Shown: positions 60,502-64,000 of the stretch, piece after piece | How positions within the stretch are numbered: the stretch's first letter is position 1 | How the letters are laid out: every line of letters starts with the position of its first letter | Origin: Haloechinothrix halophila YIM 93223 | Lineage (GTDB): Bacteria > Actinomycetota > Actinomycetes > Mycobacteriales > Pseudonocardiaceae | Direction of reading: 5' to 3' | Assembly (NCBI RefSeq): GCF_000504245.1 | Contig: NZ_KI632509.1 | Span: 3,329,751-3,393,750 of the forward strand | Length of the DNA stretch: 64,000 bases | Translations under genes and position numbers: made by a program | Notes under the pieces: model-generated | Seen by the model: only the letters and a program-made list of their open reading frames with translations | Told to the model about the DNA's origin: nothing | Databases searched by the model: none

Positions 60502-61390
60502 AGGGTAGCCCCAATTCCTTGGCGGCGCGCAGCTGGTCAGACTGGTGCTTGAGCACAACGCCCAGCGTGCTCCTGATCGCTGATTCGTCCATTGTGGACG
60601 TACCGAGCGCGAGGAGGGTGCGCGCCCAATCGACGGTCTCGGCGATCGACGGCACCTTCTTGAGTTCCAGGGTCCGCAGCGTCGCGACGACCTCGACCAG
60701 CTGGTCGACCAGCGTGGCTTCGATGCCGGGCACCCGAGCCACGACGATGTCGCGCTCACGCTCCCGTGTGGGGTAGTCGAGGTGCAGATAAAGACACCGG
60801 CGCTTGAGGGCTTCTGACAGCTCCCTGGTCGCGTTCGACGTCAGCACCACGAACGGCCTGCGCGCGGCCTGGACGGTGCCGAGCTCGGGAATGGTGATCT
60901 GGAAGTCCGACAGCACCTCGAGCAGCAAGCCCTCGATCTCGATGTCGGCCTTGTCGGTTTCATCGATCAGCAGCACCGTGGGGTCATCCCTGCGGATCGC
61001 GCGCAGGAGTGGGCGCGCGAGCAGGAACTCGTCGGTGAAGATGTCGTCGTGGGTCTTCTCCCAGGTCGCGTCGGACCCCGCGGCTTGGATGCGCAGCAGC
61101 TGCTTCGAGTAGTTCCACTCGTAGAGCGCCCGCGCCTCGTCCAGCCCTTCGTAGCACTGCAGCCGGATCAGGTCGGCATCGGTCGCCGCCGCGACCGCCT
61201 TGGCGAGTTCGGTCTTTCCCACCCCGGCAGGCCCCTCGACCAGCAGCGGCTTACCGAGCCGCTCCGCCAGGAAGACTGTGGTGGCGATGTCGGATTCGGC
61301 CAGATAGTTGACCTCAGACAACCGCTTCGCGACCTCGCCAGGCGAGTCGAACGCAGGCGACGCCGACGGCAGTTCGGACTCAGGCACCAC
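60488..61390 (-). CDS. MoxR-type AAA+ ATPase (CoxD/CbbQ-like)
   Basis: 300 aa. Walker A is LLVEGPAGVGKTELAKAV and Walker B TVLLIDETDKAD, with sensor 1 in VVLTSNATRELSEAL and Arg finger region in RCLYLHLDYP. This is the AAA+ subgroup found with VWA (CoxE) proteins, different from the MoxR-DUF58 type. The GTG at 61390 has AAGGGAG upstream. It overlaps the VWA gene by 14 bp in the same operon. Confidence 0.93.
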   Translation of the reverse strand: MVPESELPSASPAFDSPGEVAKRLSEVNYLAESDIATTVFLAERLGKPLLVEGPAGVGKTELAKAVAAATDADLIRLQCYEGLDEARALYEWNYSKQLLRIQAAGSDATWEKTHDDIFTDEFLLARPLLRAIRRDDPTVLLIDETDKADIEIEGLLLEVLSDFQITIPELGTVQAARRPFVVLTSNATRELSEALKRRCLYLHLDYPTRERERDIVVARVPGIEATLVDQLVEVVATLRTLELKKVPSIAETVDWARTLLALGTSTMDESAIRSTLGVVLKHQSDQLRAAKELGLPCAGR

Positions 61391-61420
61391 AGCAGTCTCC
61401 CTTCACTGCGGGCAAGGTAG

Positions 61421-61454
61421 CACCCATAAGCTACCGGCGGGTAGCTTATGGGTG
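61421..61454 (-). terminator. Strong hairpin after the HNH gene
   Basis: A perfect 15-bp stem CACCCATAAGCTACC / GGTAGCTTATGGGTG with a 4-nt loop, beginning 3 bp after the HNH stop codon. Confidence 0.75.
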
Positions 61455-61457
61455 GCG

Positions 61458-62906
61458 TTAGAACGGTGGGTCGTCGTTGAGCGGGGAGTTCGGCTCCGCT
61501 GGTGACGCCTCGGCGGGTCGCCGTTGTTCGGGGATCGCCACGTCTGATCCCATGTCCGGTTCGCTTGCCGGTCTCGGTTTTGGTGCGGTGATTGGTGCGG
61601 TGATGGGCCGGGTTTTCTTGGTGTAGGTGCGGCCGGTGGGACTGGTGATGGTCGCGGTACCGGTCGTGGGGTCGTAGTCGAGGCGCCACCCTGGCTCGTC
61701 CTTCAGGTAGTGGTGGCATTCGCATTTCGGGCCACCGTTGCGGGCGCTGGTTTCCCGGCAGATGCTCCACCCTCGGAGATGATCGAAATCGCAGAGCTGC
61801 GCCGGCCGGTAGCAGTAGGGGCATTCGCGGTCTCGGGCCGCGACCAATTCCCGCATCGCCTGGGTCGGGCGGCGACGACGGCTGATGTCCTGCGGCACCC
61901 CTGAGCCGGGATCGGTCAGCACTTTCCGCCACACCGACCCCGGGTTGGTGGCGATCTCGCGCGCGATCGGGCCCGGAATCGGCCCGTACCCAGACAACTC
62001 GGCACCCTGATCGCTCATCGTGAGCGCGGTATCGACCGGCATGTGCACATACACCATCGCCCCCACACCCGGCGACGCCGTCGAGCCGGTCGACGTGGCG
62101 TCGCTCCCGGTGGCGGGCTGTGCCAGTAGCAGTGCGGCGGCCACATCAGCGCGGAGTTGTTCCAGGGTGCGCTCATCCCCGGAGTCGCGTAGCGCGCGAG
62201 CGTCGCGGTCGATCCGGGCATACGCGGTGGCGGCGACCTCGGCCGGTAGATCCATAGACAGCGTCGACATGGCGTCCTCGCCCGGCAGTTCCACCCGGCG
62301 GCCCGCGCGCGCCCTGCGAGCCCGCACAGCTTGCCCGTCCGGGTCGACCTGTTGCACAAGCCGGCGGGCGGCGCGCCGGATCTGGCTGGCATCGCCCGGC
62401 GCGAAACATCCCTCGCGTACCTTCTCGTCGAGGCGGGCGTCCACCTCGCGGGCCTGAGCCGGGGTGAGGTGGTCGGTAATGTCGACGATCTTGTCCGCGG
62501 TATAGGCTTCGTACTCGCCGTCATGCATCGCCGCCAGCGTGCACGGCAGCCGTTGCGTCAACGCGCGGGCGCGTTCGCAGCGCCGCTGCGCCGCCTGCCG
62601 CGACACCCGCAACTCGAGAGCGGCTTCCTCGGCGACGTAGCGGGAGCCGTCACGCAGTTCGTGCAGCCGCGCCAGCGCGCGAGCCTCCAGCGCATCCGCC
62701 CGTGCTCGCGATCGCCGCGCCACCCCAAGCGCGCGGACCGTACCGTCGTCGCTCAACCGGTCAACCTCGTGACGCATCCGCAGCCACTCCTGCTCGGCCA
62801 GCTCGTCGGGCACGTAAAGACAGTCCGACAGCGCTGGCACCACCACGTCGTCGGGAAGGAACAGCTTCCCCGACGGGCCAGCGACTTCGATGAATGTAGT
62901 CACCAT
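61458..62906 (-). CDS. DUF222 / 13E12-type HNH endonuclease-domain protein
   Basis: 482 aa. A DUF222-type helical body (about 1-300) has LRVSRQAAQRRCERAR, then HLTPAQAREVDARLDEK. A C-terminal HNH motif has RDRECPYCYRPAQLCDFDHL, with NGGPKCECHHYLKDEPGW (zinc Cys plus HNH His/Asn) and a Pro-rich tail. These 13E12-family genes are numerous in actinobacteria, and several are LexA-controlled in mycobacteria. The ATG at 62906 starts MVTTFIEVAG. A LexA box lies 10 bp upstream. Confidence 0.88.
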   Translation of the reverse strand: MVTTFIEVAGPSGKLFLPDDVVVPALSDCLYVPDELAEQEWLRMRHEVDRLSDDGTVRALGVARRSRARADALEARALARLHELRDGSRYVAEEAALELRVSRQAAQRRCERARALTQRLPCTLAAMHDGEYEAYTADKIVDITDHLTPAQAREVDARLDEKVREGCFAPGDASQIRRAARRLVQQVDPDGQAVRARRARAGRRVELPGEDAMSTLSMDLPAEVAATAYARIDRDARALRDSGDERTLEQLRADVAAALLLAQPATGSDATSTGSTASPGVGAMVYVHMPVDTALTMSDQGAELSGYGPIPGPIAREIATNPGSVWRKVLTDPGSGVPQDISRRRRPTQAMRELVAARDRECPYCYRPAQLCDFDHLRGWSICRETSARNGGPKCECHHYLKDEPGWRLDYDPTTGTATITSPTGRTYTKKTRPITAPITAPKPRPASEPDMGSDVAIPEQRRPAEASPAEPNSPLNDDPPF

Positions 62907-62915
62907 CACATGGTG

Positions 62916-62931
62916 TCGAACACACATTCGA
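62916..62931. promoter_or_regulatory. LexA/SOS box upstream of the HNH gene
   Basis: TCGAACACACATTCGA, one mismatch from TCGAAC-N4-GTTCGA. On the coding strand TTGACG (about 62941-62936) precedes it by 4 bp and a CACCAT -10-like hexamer follows, so the operator lies inside the promoter spacer. Confidence 0.7.
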
Positions 62932-63029
62932 GACGTCAAGTCAGCGCACCCGCGAGTGGAACCATCGACAGGCCAATTTCGGAACGACCCGCGGCCAAAC
63001 GGCGATGACCACTCACCGCCGCAGCCCTC

Positions 63030-64000
63030 TCACCGCCCGACGACCCCACTCGCACGACGCACCGCGGCGACCACATCGTCCGCCGTCGGGTCGTCCAGCA
63101 CGGCGGCGACGTGCGCGTCCGGCCGGATGACCCACAGCTCGGCGGGCTGCGCGGCCAACGACTCGGTCACCGCACCATCGACGTCGATCGACGCCAGCTC
63201 AAGAACCCGGACCGGCGCCGCGGTCGCGGACGCCGCGGCGGCGCGCAACCCGGCGGCGTCGACGTCAGGCCCGGCCAGCAACAGAACGCCGTCGCGCGCG
63301 TGGTCCCGGAGTCGCCCACCGACGCCGTCGACGACCACGGGCGCGTCGGGCAGCAGCACACCCGGTCCCGCATCGGGAACCGTCCCGCGTTGCGGACGAC
63401 CCGCGAACGGCCGACCCGGATTCGGTGTGGTCAGCGGCGAATCGACGTACCAAAATGGTTCGGCAAGCCGACCAGAGTCCACATCGGACGTAGCGGAGGG
63501 GTCACGAGCGGCCCGTTCCAGCGCGTCAACCCGATGCCGCCGTTGCGCGTCGGTGTGCGGAACCAGGAAGTCCATCGTGGACGTCGTCACGTCGAGGTTC
63601 TCGAGCGCGGCGGCATGCCGTTCGTCGTGGTAGCTCGCCAGCAGCTCGACCGGCGCCCAGCCGCGCAGCACGAACGCGAGCTTCCACGCCGCGTTCTCGA
63701 CATCCGCCACCCCGGAATTGAGCCCGCGTGCCCCGAACGGCGCATACAGGTGCGCGCAGTCGCCCGCGAGCAGCACTCTGCCCACGCGCAGGTGATCGGC
63801 CACACGGGAGTGGAACCGGTACACCGACCGCCACACGACTTCGTAGTCCGTGTCGCCGATGATCGCGCGGATGCGTCGCTCCAGCGCGCCGCTGCGTTCC
63901 TCGGCGACGAGGTCGTAGTCGCTCGGCACCTGCCAGTCGATGCGGAATGTCGACTGTGGACACGGATGGATCAGCACCTGCCTGCCCGGGTTGAACGACG
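63030..64000 (-). CDS. FAD-dependent aromatic monooxygenase (5' end outside window)
   Basis: C-terminal part (about 322 residues) of a class A flavin monooxygenase of the phenol-hydroxylase/PcpB-like group. The FAD-binding GD motif is LLAGDCAHLYAPFGARGLNS, followed by VENAAWKLAFVL. A thioredoxin-like C-terminal domain (about 195-315) has PDAPVVVDGVGGRL. The frame is open to the window end, so the N-terminal Rossmann region is missing. The substrate is unknown. It ends at 63030 with a hydrophilic 110-bp gap before the divergent HNH promoter region. Confidence 0.87.
   Translation of the reverse strand, partial: SFNPGRQVLIHPCPQSTFRIDWQVPSDYDLVAEERSGALERRIRAIIGDTDYEVVWRSVYRFHSRVADHLRVGRVLLAGDCAHLYAPFGARGLNSGVADVENAAWKLAFVLRGWAPVELLASYHDERHAAALENLDVTTSTMDFLVPHTDAQRRHRVDALERAARDPSATSDVDSGRLAEPFWYVDSPLTTPNPGRPFAGRPQRGTVPDAGPGVLLPDAPVVVDGVGGRLRDHARDGVLLLAGPDVDAAGLRAAAASATAAPVRVLELASIDVDGAVTESLAAQPAELWVIRPDAHVAAVLDDPTADDVVAAVRRASGVVGR

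Overview
The window is high-GC (about 70%) actinobacterial chromosome: GTG starts are frequent, genes are tightly coupled through ATGA/GTGA overlaps, and several starts look leaderless. The gene set (an iniR-iniB-iniA-iniC dynamin locus, LigC next to a Prim-PolC-type polymerase, PaaX, a PhaC-like/AMP-ligase fusion, a 13E12-type HNH protein) points to the Pseudonocardiaceae (Amycolatopsis/Saccharomonospora-like). That placement is inference. No tRNA, rRNA, CRISPR array or insertion sequence was recognised.

Region 1 (1-5.8 kb): the end of a PhaC-like hydrolase, a universal stress protein, and a five-gene DUF4129 - small membrane protein - MoxR - DUF58 - small membrane protein operon.

Region 2 (5.8-17 kb) is the most coherent and interesting part. 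A leftward operon (paaX-type regulator, tryptophan 2,3-dioxygenase, kynureninase) faces a rightward eight-gene operon across a 47-bp divergent promoter. The rightward genes are a luciferase-like oxidoreductase, an anthraniloyl-CoA monooxygenase/reductase fusion, a creatininase-family hydrolase, a benzoate/anthranilate-CoA ligase, an SDR, an enoyl-CoA hydratase, a Rid-family protein and an acyl-CoA dehydrogenase. Together they read as one route: tryptophan -> N-formylkynurenine -> kynurenine -> anthranilate -> anthraniloyl-CoA -> dearomatised ring -> beta-oxidation-like steps. No classical formamidase is present, and the creatininase-family protein is a candidate replacement. The operon ends in an array of 21-bp tandem repeats.

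Region 3 (17-34.5 kb) is mixed: a frameshifted DinB/maleylpyruvate-isomerase-like gene, a stand-alone TrpB2, a secreted YVTN propeller, a 989-aa hydrolase/acyl-CoA-synthetase fusion, an HTH-sensor regulator, an AlkB-like dioxygenase behind a LexA box, a pseudouridine synthase, a secreted choice-of-anchor-B protein with a membrane-anchored partner, a lower-GC membrane gene, a mosaic HTH/TPR/SLOG pseudogene, a TetR-rhodanese pair with twin operators, and an SCP-x-type thiolase.

Region 4 (34.8-40.8 kb): LigC with a LigD-type polymerase, then an Acg-like nitroreductase, a PPOX protein and a two-domain USP. These last resemble mycobacterial dormancy genes, and a DosR-like box lies between the first two.

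Region 5 (41-51.8 kb): a LuxR/IniR-like regulator, then iniB (repeat protein), iniA and iniC (dynamin-like GTPases), an acidic iniB-like protein, a membrane-spanning Hsp70-like protein and an SRPBCC protein. This is a candidate envelope-stress/membrane-remodelling locus.

Region 6 (51.8-64 kb): a fused anti-sigma kinase/STAS protein behind a SigB/SigF-like promoter, a type IIA topoisomerase pair, a YbaK editing protein, a CPBP protease, a MoxR/VWA pair, a LexA-boxed HNH protein, and the 3' part of an FAD monooxygenase cut by the window edge.
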